From positions 1 through 13,359 of the forward strand of contig CAMDQP010000017.1 in assembly GCA_945906115.1 (NCBI GenBank): a stretch of DNA of 13,359 nucleotides, given 5' to 3'. The position numbers were made by a program, and so were the translations under genes. The notes under the pieces were generated by a model that was given only the letters and a program-made list of their open reading frames with translations, ran no database searches and was not told the origin of the DNA. Of the stretch, positions 6,305 through 13,359 are shown piece by piece. This DNA comes from Opitutus sp. GAS368. Its GTDB lineage: Bacteria > Verrucomicrobiota > Verrucomicrobiia > Opitutales > UBA953. How positions within the stretch are numbered: the first letter of the stretch is position 1; each line of letters starts with the position of its first letter.

Positions 6305-8409
6305 CGGGGAGCCTTGGGCTTGTCGTCTAGGTTCGCCTTGACCGCGATCGGCCACCAAGCCTCGAGCATCTCCTTGGCCACCGGGCCGGCCGTCTTACCA
6401 CCCCAAGTATTGGTGTCCGACTGACCTTCGACGAGCACCGCGAAGGCGACGACCGGATAATCGGCCGGGGCGTAGCCGATCATCCAAGCGAGGTGAGCCT
6501 TCTCGCCCTTCTTGAAATATTCCGACGTGCCGGTCTTGCCGGCATAAGGTAGGCCAGGGATACGCGCGACCCGGGCCGTGCCTTCTTCGACGCAACGCAC
6601 CATGCCACCGCGAAGGGATGCGAGCTGTTCAGCATTGAGGCCGATGGGCAGGGCTCCGGGGTGGCGACCGGTGCGCTCCAACGAGTGGATGATCGAAGGA
6701 GCCGTGCGGGTCTCGCCGCGGGCGATGGAAGCCGCGACGCACGCCATGTGTAACGGCGTGGTGAGTAGGTAGCCTTGGCCGATAGAAAGATTAGCCGTGT
6801 CGCCATCAGTCCAGGCGCCCGCCCCGACGCGAAGCTTATATTCCCGATCGGGCACGACGAGCCCGCGGCTGGCGGCGTAAGGCAGCTCGGTCATGGGCTG
6901 GCCGCCGGTCTCAAAGTCGCTGACGGTTTGCAGGAGGGGGGTATCCAATCCGAATCGCCTGGCCTCAGCGGCGAGCGCTTCGATACCCGTACGGATACCG
7001 ATCTGGTAGTTCCAAACGTTGCAAGAAACCGCGAGCATCTTGTCGAGGTTCACTTCGCCGTAACCCACCGGCTCGTGCTCGGGGTAGTCTCGATTACCGA
7101 CCCTGAAGAAAGCGCCGCAATCAAGGACGTCGTCCCAGTCTACGACCTTCTTACGCATTCCGGCGGTAGCGGTGATGACCTTGAAGGTCGAACCAGGCGG
7201 GTAGAGTCCTTGAGTCGTGCGATTCAGCCAACCGCCGGATTCCTCGATCTGATCGTAGTACTTGGAAGAAACTCGATCGGCCAGCTGGTTCGGGTCGAAA
7301 GAAGGCTGACTTGCAAGCGCAAGGATCTCTCCGGTATGGACGTCGATCATCACCGCCGCGGCGGGCAGGAGATTGCCCTGGGGATCCTTGAGTTTGGCGA
7401 GTCCGCTTTCCGTCGCCTGCTGGATACGATAATCGAGTGAGAGCATCACATTACCCCCTTGCTCGGGTTCACTGTATTTTAGTCGGGTCTGATTATATCC
7501 AGAGGAGGTCTTCGACCAGAGTTCCCAACCGCTGCGACCGCTGAGCACGTTATTATAGCTGAGTTCAACGCCGGCTGCGCCGGTCTTGCCGGTGTAGCGG
7601 AGCTTCTGCATTGATTCGACGCGGACCTCGGAGATGTCATCCACATTGTCCGGCAGGGCGTCGGTGTCCTTGACGTAACCTAGTACGTGGGCCGCCATGG
7701 CGCCATAAGGGTAGGTCCGCACGATGTCCTGCTCGAGGCGGATTGGCCCTTCGACGGGGAACTGCTCGATGAAGCGCGCCACGGACTTGGTGCCGTCATC
7801 CGCGGTGAGCGCCTGACCAGTACCGGGGAAGGCGAGATCGTTTACGAGGGTAAAGGGGAGGGCACGCCGTTCGCGCAGATGCTTGCGGAGCTCCGTGATA
7901 TTAATCTGACGTTCAGCCGGGGCAGTGACCGGGGTCAGCTTCGTGAGGGGTTTGCGGCCCTTGGTGTTGCGATTCGTCTCGTCGATGACGAACCAGACCT
8001 TGTTGAGCCAGCCTTGCAGCACGCGCACCCGCGCGTCCTCCAAGAGTTTCTCCCGATCGATGCTGACGGCCTCGCGGGCTTTTTCGGCGGCAAGCATTCG
8101 CAGGTATTCCGCGCGGAATTCCTTCTGCAGGGAGGCGAGGTCGGCCTTGACGCTCCAGCGGGCGCGGTTGTCGACCAGCGGGAAGCCGTTGCGATCGTAG
8201 ATGCGCCCGCGGGCCGGGGGGCGCAGCACGACGCGGCGGCTCTGGGTGTCCGACTGGTCCTTGAGTTCGTTGGATTGGATGAGCTGGCGGTAAACCAGCC
8301 CTCCGATTACGTAAAGAAAGCCGGCGAGGAAAAAGAAGAAGACGCCGTAGAGACGCAGTCGATCGACCGGGGTCGATGGAAGCACGTGCATGTCGGATGA
8401 TTCCTTCAT
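6301..8409 (-). CDS. mrdA: Penicillin-binding protein 2 (elongasome transpeptidase)
   Basis: PBP2 cross-links new peptidoglycan during lateral wall growth, working with MreB, MreC, MreD and RodA at the inner membrane. The 702-residue protein has a short cytoplasmic N-terminus, one membrane anchor (about residues 20-42), the pedestal domain with RPPARGRIYDRNG, and a class B transpeptidase domain. The active-site motifs are S407TFK410 in PPGSTFK, S462CN464, and K625TG627 in GKTGTSEY. It is about 70 residues longer than E. coli PBP2 (633); part of the excess lies between roughly 130 and 190, a charged segment. The start is ATG 8409, which overlaps the mreD stop as ATGA; ATG 8391 is an alternative six codons later. 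The open frame to 8790 is read-through over mreD. No rodA follows, as it often does; the operon ends at a convergent gene. Confidence 0.97.
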   Translation of the reverse strand: MKESSDMHVLPSTPVDRLRLYGVFFFFLAGFLYVIGGLVYRQLIQSNELKDQSDTQSRRVVLRPPARGRIYDRNGFPLVDNRARWSVKADLASLQKEFRAEYLRMLAAEKAREAVSIDREKLLEDARVRVLQGWLNKVWFVIDETNRNTKGRKPLTKLTPVTAPAERQINITELRKHLRERRALPFTLVNDLAFPGTGQALTADDGTKSVARFIEQFPVEGPIRLEQDIVRTYPYGAMAAHVLGYVKDTDALPDNVDDISEVRVESMQKLRYTGKTGAAGVELSYNNVLSGRSGWELWSKTSSGYNQTRLKYSEPEQGGNVMLSLDYRIQQATESGLAKLKDPQGNLLPAAAVMIDVHTGEILALASQPSFDPNQLADRVSSKYYDQIEESGGWLNRTTQGLYPPGSTFKVITATAGMRKKVVDWDDVLDCGAFFRVGNRDYPEHEPVGYGEVNLDKMLAVSCNVWNYQIGIRTGIEALAAEARRFGLDTPLLQTVSDFETGGQPMTELPYAASRGLVVPDREYKLRVGAGAWTDGDTANLSIGQGYLLTTPLHMACVAASIARGETRTAPSIIHSLERTGRHPGALPIGLNAEQLASLRGGMVRCVEEGTARVARIPGLPYAGKTGTSEYFKKGEKAHLAWMIGYAPADYPVVAFAVLVEGQSDTNTWGGKTAGPVAKEMLEAWWPIAVKANLDDKPKAPR

Positions 8410-8924
8410 GGCGTATCGGGGGCCGGTGGTACGTTGAGACGATCCAATACCGCGTTCTGGGTCAGAGCGATGGGGATCAGGCCGAGCGTACCGGCGACGA
8501 CGGCAAGCAGCAGCTGAAAGATGAGTTGACCAGCTAGGTCCGTGGCAGGGCTGGGCGAACCATAGGATGAGGCGAGGAACCAGATGAGACAGGTGCCCAC
8601 ATTGACGATTGCGGCGGCCCGAAGCATGCCAGGCGTGTTGCGTATCAGCTGGCGATTGGACGAAAGAAAGATCGCGATTGCGACCAACGACAAGGCGAGC
8701 GCTCCGTCCGGAATCGGACGTCTGGCTTCGAAAAGAAACCCGATACCGGCGGCGAAAAGGACCGCCTGCCAACGCTTCAGTCGACGACACGGCGCGACGA
8801 GGCAGGTGCCGGAGACAAAGAAAATGAGCGAGGAGGACGCCAACGTGTCCGAGGCTAAGTCGGCGCCAAGCAACCAGGGGTAGGTCGCAAGCAGTAGGAA
8901 CAGCCAGGCCCAGCCCATGTTCAC
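8406..8924 (-). CDS. mreD: Rod shape-determining membrane protein MreD
   Basis: This 172-residue, strongly hydrophobic protein has about five predicted membrane segments (near 5-20, 30-45, 52-66, 74-87 and 100-117) and a last one near 130-155. It ends in a polar tail containing the proline-rich PPAPDTP. MreD sequences diverge too much for a diagnostic motif, so the name rests on membrane topology, length (about 160-170 in the family) and its position between mreC and mrdA. It is expected to sit in the inner membrane with MreC and link MreB filaments to PBP2 and RodA. The GTG start at 8924 overlaps the mreC stop as GTGA; an ATG two codons on (8918) is an alternative. Its own stop overlaps the mrdA start. 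Both overlaps suggest coupled translation. Confidence 0.82.
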   Translation of the reverse strand: MNMGWAWLFLLLATYPWLLGADLASDTLASSSLIFFVSGTCLVAPCRRLKRWQAVLFAAGIGFLFEARRPIPDGALALSLVAIAIFLSSNRQLIRNTPGMLRAAAIVNVGTCLIWFLASSYGSPSPATDLAGQLIFQLLLAVVAGTLGLIPIALTQNAVLDRLNVPPAPDTP

Positions 8925-9796
8925 TGGAATTGATCGCCCTGCATCAGGGCTTCGCCCGGATTCTGATGTAGCGGAACGAGGACGGAGACTTCCTGCAGGT
9001 TGTACAAATCGCGCGAGGGCATGAGAAGGCTCTCCTTGAAATTACCGACCTGCGTGGCGTAGGTGCCGCCATCGAGATAGCCCAACATCAGTCGGCTGGG
9101 GAACACTCCGCCCATGCCCGTAGTAAAGACGCGGGCAGGCTGTCCCGCTGGCATAAAGTAGTCGCGCGGGATGACGCTGACGCGGGCCTTGGCAGTGCCG
9201 AGGGAGTTGGAGGCTACTCCGTTCACGAGGACGATGTGATTCTGATCATCGCCTTCCAGGTAGGCCGTGCAGCGGAAGCCCGGGCTGGTGACGAGGTCTA
9301 CTTCGCTGGTGGTGAGGTGGACGGCCGTCACGCGACCGACGACCGTGTTACCGAAGACGACCGGAGCACCAGGTCGAATACCGTCATTGCGCCCCTTGCG
9401 GATGACGATCCGCTGCCACCAGGAAGAACTGTCGCGCGTGGCGACACGGGCGACGACGGACATATATTCCGCGGGGACGTTGTAACGGGTGATTTCACGG
9501 AGCCGGACGTTCTCGCGGCGGATATCCTCGAACTTATGGATCTGAATCTCCAAGGCGGCGTTGATCCGGGCGAGGTCGCGGCCGGCGGCGGCCATCTCCT
9601 CGACGCTCCGGCTCTTCTTTTCCCAGAAGGTCGCTAGTTCGCGCGACTTGCCGAGCAGATGAAGGGCGGGCGCCTGGAACTCGACGAACGCTTCGCGGTT
9701 GAAGCGGCGCACGGCGCTAGGGACGAGAATCCACAGCGCCACGAAGATCAAAAGGGCGACATATGAGGCGCGGGCGCCTTGACGGTTCGGGTCCAT
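8921..9796 (-). CDS. mreC: Rod shape-determining protein MreC
   Basis: MreC is a bitopic inner-membrane protein whose periplasmic part organises the wall elongation complex and activates PBP2. The 291-residue protein shows the family layout. A membrane segment spans about residues 12-30 (VALLIFVALWILVPSAV). A coiled coil rich in charged residues runs at about 60-105, and a beta-rich domain lies at 110-285. The family signature VVARVATRDSSSWWQRIVI followed by RKG (about 114-135) is present, with NDGIRPGAPVV next. ATG 9796 lies 24 nt downstream of the mreB stop, with no Shine-Dalgarno sequence in the GC-rich gap. The stop overlaps the mreD start. It is complete and unremarkable apart from the tight junctions. 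Confidence 0.95.
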   Translation of the reverse strand: MDPNRQGARASYVALLIFVALWILVPSAVRRFNREAFVEFQAPALHLLGKSRELATFWEKKSRSVEEMAAAGRDLARINAALEIQIHKFEDIRRENVRLREITRYNVPAEYMSVVARVATRDSSSWWQRIVIRKGRNDGIRPGAPVVFGNTVVGRVTAVHLTTSEVDLVTSPGFRCTAYLEGDDQNHIVLVNGVASNSLGTAKARVSVIPRDYFMPAGQPARVFTTGMGGVFPSRLMLGYLDGGTYATQVGNFKESLLMPSRDLYNLQEVSVLVPLHQNPGEALMQGDQFQ

Positions 9797-9820
9797 GGCG
9801 GGTCGGCCCGCAAGCGGGGC

Positions 9821-10837
9821 TTAGTCTCGACCGCTCCAGCGGGAGGAGTTCGCGAGAATCTTGCCGGTCCCGTTGACGACGGCGCAGAGAGGGTCTTCGG
9901 CCACGAAGACCGGCAGGCCGGTGGCTTCGGAAATGGCCCGGTCGATCTTGCGGATGAGCGAGCCGCCGCCGGCGAGGACGATACCGCGGTCGACGAGGTC
10001 GGCCGAAAGTTCTGGGGGGATGCGCTCTAGGGAGCCCTTGATGGCCTCAATGATGAGGTTGATGTTATCAGCCATTGCCTCGCGGACCTCTTGGGAGGTG
10101 AGGTGCAGCTGACGGGGAAGCCCAGTAACGTTATCGCGTCCCTTGACTTCGAAAGTGAGCTCTTGTTCGAGGGCGTAGGCCGAACCGATCTTGATCTTAA
10201 TTTCTTCCGCGGTGCGTTCGCCGATGATCAGATTGTACGAGCTGCGGATATACTTGATGATCGACATGTCGAACTCATCGCCGCCGACACGGATGGAACG
10301 GGCGTGGACGATGCCACCCAGAGAAAGCACGGCAACTTCGGTCGTACCACCACCGATATCGACAATCATCGAGCCCGTGGGCTCTTCAACCGGCAGACCG
10401 ACACCGATGGCGGACGCGACGGGCTCCGGAATGGTGATCACATCGTCGGCACCAGCGCGGTAGGCTGAATCCATGACGGCGCGGCGCTCGACGGCGGTGA
10501 TGCCGTAAGGCACGGCCACGACGACCGTGAGATTGGTGAAGAGGGATTTACGGGCGACCTTGCCGATGAAGTAGCGGAGCATGTGCTCGCTAATCTCGAA
10601 GTCGGCGATGACGCCGTCCTTCATCGGACGAAGCGCCTGGATATCTCCAGGGGTACGACCGAGCATCATGCGTGCTTCATTGCCGACGGCGATTGGCTTG
10701 CGCGTGCTGGTGCGGATGGCGACGACGCTCGGCTCGCGAAGGACGACGCCGCGATCCTTGAGGAAGACAAGCGTGTTGGCCGTGCCAAGGTCGATGCCAA
10801 TGGCTTGGGTGAATAGCCCGGGGAAGCGCTTAAACAT
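9821..10837 (-). CDS. mreB: Rod shape-determining protein MreB (bacterial actin)
   Basis: MreB polymerises on the inner face of the membrane and steers lateral peptidoglycan synthesis in rod-shaped cells. From ATG 10837 the protein has 338 residues, the usual size, and begins MFKRFPGLF, the membrane-binding N-terminus typical of MreB. Actin-fold nucleotide motifs are present: IGIDLGTANT (phosphate 1), IVDIGGGTTEVAVLSLGG (phosphate 2) and VLAGGGSLIRK (adenosine). REPSVVAI and EPVASAIG also match the family. An in-frame GTG at 10873 would add 12 residues (MNKLFIKETTTL) not typical of the family, so I prefer 10837. A purine-rich AAAGGA lies about 14 nt upstream of it, a long spacing. It is the first gene of mreB-mreC-mreD-mrdA, whose promoter should lie in the divergent intergenic region. 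Confidence 0.97.
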   Translation of the reverse strand: MFKRFPGLFTQAIGIDLGTANTLVFLKDRGVVLREPSVVAIRTSTRKPIAVGNEARMMLGRTPGDIQALRPMKDGVIADFEISEHMLRYFIGKVARKSLFTNLTVVVAVPYGITAVERRAVMDSAYRAGADDVITIPEPVASAIGVGLPVEEPTGSMIVDIGGGTTEVAVLSLGGIVHARSIRVGGDEFDMSIIKYIRSSYNLIIGERTAEEIKIKIGSAYALEQELTFEVKGRDNVTGLPRQLHLTSQEVREAMADNINLIIEAIKGSLERIPPELSADLVDRGIVLAGGGSLIRKIDRAISEATGLPVFVAEDPLCAVVNGTGKILANSSRWSGRD

Positions 10838-10853
10838 CAGGGTCGTGGTTTCC

Positions 10854-10884
10854 TTTATGAACAGTTTATTCACAGCATAGTCAA
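10854..10884 (-). promoter_or_regulatory. Candidate mreB operon promoter
   Basis: On the minus strand a -35-like TTGACT (10884-10879) is followed after 19 nt by a -10-like CATAAA (10859-10854). The -35 matches five of six sigma70 bases and the -10 four of six, but the spacer is 2 nt longer than optimal. Transcription would start within about 15 nt of the mreB ATG at 10837, leaving a very short leader. It is the best promoter-like pair in the intergenic region, though not strong. Confidence 0.35.
10866..10874 (+). promoter_or_regulatory. DnaA-box-like site inside the candidate mreB promoter
   Basis: TTATTCACA matches the E. coli DnaA-box consensus TTWTNCACA exactly and lies between the putative -35 and -10 elements of the mreB promoter. 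A near match, CTATTCACA, lies at 10976-10984. One exact match somewhere in a 13-kb window is expected by chance, so only its placement makes it notable. DnaA control of this operon is a guess. Confidence 0.25.
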
Positions 10885-11132
10885 ACGAAACTTCGACCGC
10901 CCAGGGGAGGGCAGGGGTGTCATAAGATTCATCCAGACAGCGAGATAGGTGGCGGCGACGGGCTGACCACGCAACCTATTCACATCGTTGGTCTTCGTCG
11001 GATAGCCACTCGGCCGCATGAGAGCCGCGAATGTCGATTTTGGAGGTAAAACCGTCGTTTGAGCCCGAGCGCACGGGGAGCATGGAACTTGCGACTCCTT
11101 CGTGAGGTCGTAGTAACTTCTTACCCCACCCC

Positions 11133-12512
11133 ATGACACCCCAGCTCAACCGTCGGTCTTTCCTTCGTAATACCGGCATGGCGGCCGCCGCTTTCGCGGT
11201 AACCCGTCCGTGGCTTAATTCTGTCGCCCGCACGGTCTCGCCGAACGAGAAGCTTAACGTGGCCGCGATCGGCTTCGGTGGCGTCGGCGGCAGCAACGTG
11301 AAGAACTCAGCGGATGAGAACATTGTCTCACTCTGCGACCTCGATCTCAGCCGCTGCGGCGGTACGATCAAGCAGTTCCCGAAGGCGGCCCTCTTCACCG
11401 ACTTCCGCAAGATGCTCGACGAGCAGAAGGATATCGACGCCGTCATTATTGCCACGCCCGACCATTCGCACGCCTTCATCGCCATGGAGTGCATGCGCCG
11501 CGGCAAACACGTTTACGTCCAGAAGCCGATCTCGCACTCCGTTTTCGAAGCGCGTATCCTGACCGAGTCGGCCCATAAATATAAAGTCGTCACCCAGATG
11601 GGTAACCAAGGCCACTCCGGCGAAGGCATCCGCCAGGTCACTGAGTGGATCGCCGCCGGTCTCATCGGCAAGGTCCGCGAAGTTCACACCTGGACCAACC
11701 GCCCCATCTGGCCCCAGAGCCTCGAGATGGACCGTCCGGCCGACGTCCAGAATGCCCCTCAAGGCATGGACTGGAACCAGTGGTGCGGCCCCGCGCCTCT
11801 CCGTCCATTCCACGCCTCGTATCACCCAGGCAAGTGGCGCGCCTGGTGGGACTTTGGCACCGGCTCCCTCGGCGATATGGGCTGCCATATCATCGACCCC
11901 GCCTTCATGGCGCTCAACCTGGGTTACCCTGATAGCGTCGAAGGCAACCTCTCCACCGTCTACGAAACCTTCGGCAAGAAGACCTCCGGCAAGAACGAGT
12001 CCTATCCGCGCTCCTCAATCGTCCGCTACAAGTTCCCAGCTCGCGGCGACATGCCCCCCGTGACCCTCACCTGGTGGGATGGTGGCCTGATGCCCCAGCG
12101 CCCGGACGAACTCGAGGACGACATGCCGTTTGGCGATCCCAACGGCGGCTGCTACTTCATCGGTGACAAGGGTAAGCTCGTCTGCGGATGCTACGGCCTC
12201 AATCCGCGCATCCTCAACGCCGACCTCCGCGAGGTCGCCAAGAAGCTCGAGAAGACAATCCCACGTATCCTTGGGGCCTCCTCCGGCCATGAGAAGGATT
12301 GGATCCGCGCTTGCAAGGGCGGCCCCATCGCATCGTCGAACTTCGACTACTCCGGACCGCTCTCCGAGATGGTCCTCATGGGCAACCTCGCTTCCCGCTT
12401 CCCGGACCGCAAGCTACTCTGGGATGGCGCCAAGATGAAAGTCACGAACGACGAAGGCGCCAACGCCTACGTCAATCGTGTCTATCGTAAGGGCTTCGAA
12501 CTCGGCACCTAA
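11133..12512 (+). CDS. Tat-exported Gfo/Idh/MocA family oxidoreductase
   Basis: This is an NAD(P)-dependent oxidoreductase probably acting on a sugar, inositol or related polyol; the substrate is not evident. The 459-residue protein begins with a twin-arginine signal, NRRSFLRNTG (6-15) followed by the hydrophobic MAAAAFAV, so it should be exported folded to the periplasm. The Rossmann domain starts with VAAIGFGGVGG (43-53). ATPDHSHAFIAMECMRRGKHV (about 107-127) precedes VQKP (129-132), where the broader family usually has EKP. GDMGCHIID (247-255) supplies a histidine (H252) in the catalytic region. Such Tat-signal family members with VQKP are numerous in Verrucomicrobia and Planctomycetes. 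The leader before ATG 11133 is pyrimidine-rich with no Shine-Dalgarno site. It is transcribed alone, away from mreB and towards uppP, with no neighbour suggesting a pathway. Confidence 0.92.
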   Translation: MTPQLNRRSFLRNTGMAAAAFAVTRPWLNSVARTVSPNEKLNVAAIGFGGVGGSNVKNSADENIVSLCDLDLSRCGGTIKQFPKAALFTDFRKMLDEQKDIDAVIIATPDHSHAFIAMECMRRGKHVYVQKPISHSVFEARILTESAHKYKVVTQMGNQGHSGEGIRQVTEWIAAGLIGKVREVHTWTNRPIWPQSLEMDRPADVQNAPQGMDWNQWCGPAPLRPFHASYHPGKWRAWWDFGTGSLGDMGCHIIDPAFMALNLGYPDSVEGNLSTVYETFGKKTSGKNESYPRSSIVRYKFPARGDMPPVTLTWWDGGLMPQRPDELEDDMPFGDPNGGCYFIGDKGKLVCGCYGLNPRILNADLREVAKKLEKTIPRILGASSGHEKDWIRACKGGPIASSNFDYSGPLSEMVLMGNLASRFPDRKLLWDGAKMKVTNDEGANAYVNRVYRKGFELGT

Positions 12513-12519
12513 GCCGGAA

Positions 12520-13359
12520 TCACTTCAGCGCCAGGGTCGTAAGTATCACACCGCCTAAGGCGATGCGATACCAGGCGAATACGCCCAAGCCATTGCGCGA
12601 TACGTAACCCACAAGCCACTTCACGGAAACGAAGGCCGTGACGGCCGCGACGAGCAGGCCGACGCTCGCAGGACCCGCGGGGTAGACCTGGGTCAAGGCA
12701 GGGCCGAGCGCCCACATCTTATAGATCGAGGCGGCGGTAAGCGTGAGCAAGCCGACCAAGAAGGAGAACTCCGTCGCGGCGGCGTGGGAAAGCCCGGCCA
12801 CGCGACCGCCGAGGATGGTAGCCAGCGAGCGGCTGGTACCGGGAATTAAGGCGAAGCACTGACAGAGACCAACGGTCAGAGCCGAGCGCCAGCCGATTGT
12901 CGCGACTTCGTCAGCGCCCGAGGCAACCGACTTCGGCAGGACACGTTCCGCGACCAAGATGACAAGTCCGCCAACGAGAAGGGCGGCGGCGACGACTTCG
13001 ACGGAAAAAAGATATGCCGCGATGATATCCTTAAATAGAAACCCGAGCACGGCGGCGGGGATGAACGCCACAATGATGGCCGAAGCGAGGTCGAGAGAAC
13101 GACGTTCACCGCGGCATAGTCCAGCCAACAGGTTGCGGATACGGCCGAAGAAAGCTACGAAGACCGCGAGGATCGCGCCGATCTGGATGATGACGATGTA
13201 GTCGTCAGCAACGCGCTCCAATGAGATTGCCCGGCCTTTGCGATCAGTGAGACCGGCCACGGTGATATGCGGGTCGTTCGGAACTCCCAGTAGGCGATCG
13301 CTGATAATCATGTGGCCGGTGGAGCTGACAGGCAGGTATTCCGTGACGCCTTCGACGGT
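12520..13359 (-). CDS. uppP: Undecaprenyl-diphosphatase, 5' end cut by window edge
   Basis: UppP (BacA) dephosphorylates undecaprenyl pyrophosphate to recycle the lipid carrier of peptidoglycan synthesis; loss usually gives bacitracin sensitivity. The frame stays open to the window end, giving 279 visible residues. Only about 15-20 N-terminal residues should be missing. The visible part opens with the family box EGVTEYLPVSSTGH (visible 3-16). The second box is PGTSRS (173-178), with R177 the conserved arginine. Between them a hydrophilic stretch (about 26-52) is roughly 20 residues longer than in E. coli. Membrane segments are evident near 55-72, 90-107, 120-137, 190-207, 220-235 and 250-275. 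Family members usually have SRSGATI, and here it is SRSLATI. An internal ATG at 13311 would cut off the catalytic glutamate box, so it is not the start. The gene stops 7 nt from the convergent oxidoreductase stop. Confidence 0.95.
   Translation of the reverse strand, partial: TVEGVTEYLPVSSTGHMIISDRLLGVPNDPHITVAGLTDRKGRAISLERVADDYIVIIQIGAILAVFVAFFGRIRNLLAGLCRGERRSLDLASAIIVAFIPAAVLGFLFKDIIAAYLFSVEVVAAALLVGGLVILVAERVLPKSVASGADEVATIGWRSALTVGLCQCFALIPGTSRSLATILGGRVAGLSHAAATEFSFLVGLLTLTAASIYKMWALGPALTQVYPAGPASVGLLVAAVTAFVSVKWLVGYVSRNGLGVFAWYRIALGGVILTTLALK

Larger units (their letters stand above)
10838..11132. other. Divergent intergenic region between mreB and the oxidoreductase gene
   Basis: This 295-bp region separates two divergently transcribed genes and must hold both promoters. 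On the minus strand there is a TTGACT/CATAAA pair close to mreB. On the plus strand, TTGCGA (11089-11094) and TAGTAA (11111-11116), 16 nt apart, are a weak candidate for the oxidoreductase gene. TATTCACA occurs twice, at 10867-10874 and 10977-10984, exactly 110 bp apart, and the first copy is part of a DnaA-box match. A minus-strand frame of 89 codons crosses the region but has no recognisable features and overlaps the divergent start. I see no RNA gene or terminator here. Confidence 0.6.

Noticed and set aside
6775..8400. Two long plus-strand frames (221 and 237 codons) opposite mrdA
   Set aside because: They are antisense to the PBP2 coding sequence with its complete catalytic motifs; composition is typical of shadow frames.
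8410..8790. 127-codon upstream extension of mrdA
   Set aside because: It overlaps mreD in another frame. The conserved PBP2 N-terminus with its membrane anchor starts at 8409 with an ATGA overlap.
10870..11139. 89-codon minus-strand frame in the mreB upstream region
   Set aside because: It has no recognisable domain and no ribosome-binding site, and it overlaps both the divergent start and the mreB promoter area.

Overview
The window looks like a chromosomal housekeeping segment of a GC-rich bacterium, most likely a verrucomicrobial (Opitutae-like) lineage. That placement is an inference from the Tat-exported Gfo/Idh/MocA oxidoreductase with a VQKP motif, the form of the GlmU-like protein, and gene starts that lack good Shine-Dalgarno sequences. 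No phage, transposon, CRISPR array or obvious horizontally acquired block is visible. The unifying theme is cell-wall synthesis: most of the protein genes supply, polymerise, cross-link or recycle parts of peptidoglycan.

Left part (1-3830, plus strand): the 3' half of glmM, a short GlmU-like left-handed beta-helix acetyltransferase and a complete glmS follow each other with 1- and 2-nt gaps. They form an amino-sugar operon leading towards UDP-GlcNAc. The middle protein keeps the acetyltransferase catalytic histidine but has no recognisable uridylyltransferase domain. It is followed, after a 74-nt spacer able to fold into a long stem, by a 104-residue protein made of two equally spaced CxxC/CxxC zinc-binding repeats.

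Middle (3853-5750, minus strand): two paralogous lysine tRNAs (anticodons CTT and TTT), an RlmB-like 23S rRNA 2'-O-methyltransferase without the usual N-terminal substrate-binding domain, and asd (aspartate-semialdehyde dehydrogenase, for diaminopimelate and lysine). Lysine tRNAs next to a lysine-pathway gene is a suggestive neighbourhood, but nothing in the sequence proves a link.

Centre (5744-10837): an L,D-transpeptidase gene on the plus strand overlaps the start of asd head-to-head and shares a TTAA double stop with the minus-strand elongasome operon mreB-mreC-mreD-mrdA. The mreC/mreD and mreD/mrdA junctions are 4-nt overlaps, so translation is probably coupled.

Right (10838-13359): a 295-bp divergent intergenic region with a candidate mreB promoter and a DnaA-box-like site, then a Tat-signal Gfo/Idh/MocA oxidoreductase (plus strand), then uppP (minus strand, cut by the window end), which recycles undecaprenyl pyrophosphate. 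The most unusual items are the acetyltransferase-only GlmU-like protein, the tandem zinc-repeat protein with its structured leader, the truncated RlmB and the very tight or overlapping gene boundaries. I found no convincing wholly new multi-gene system.
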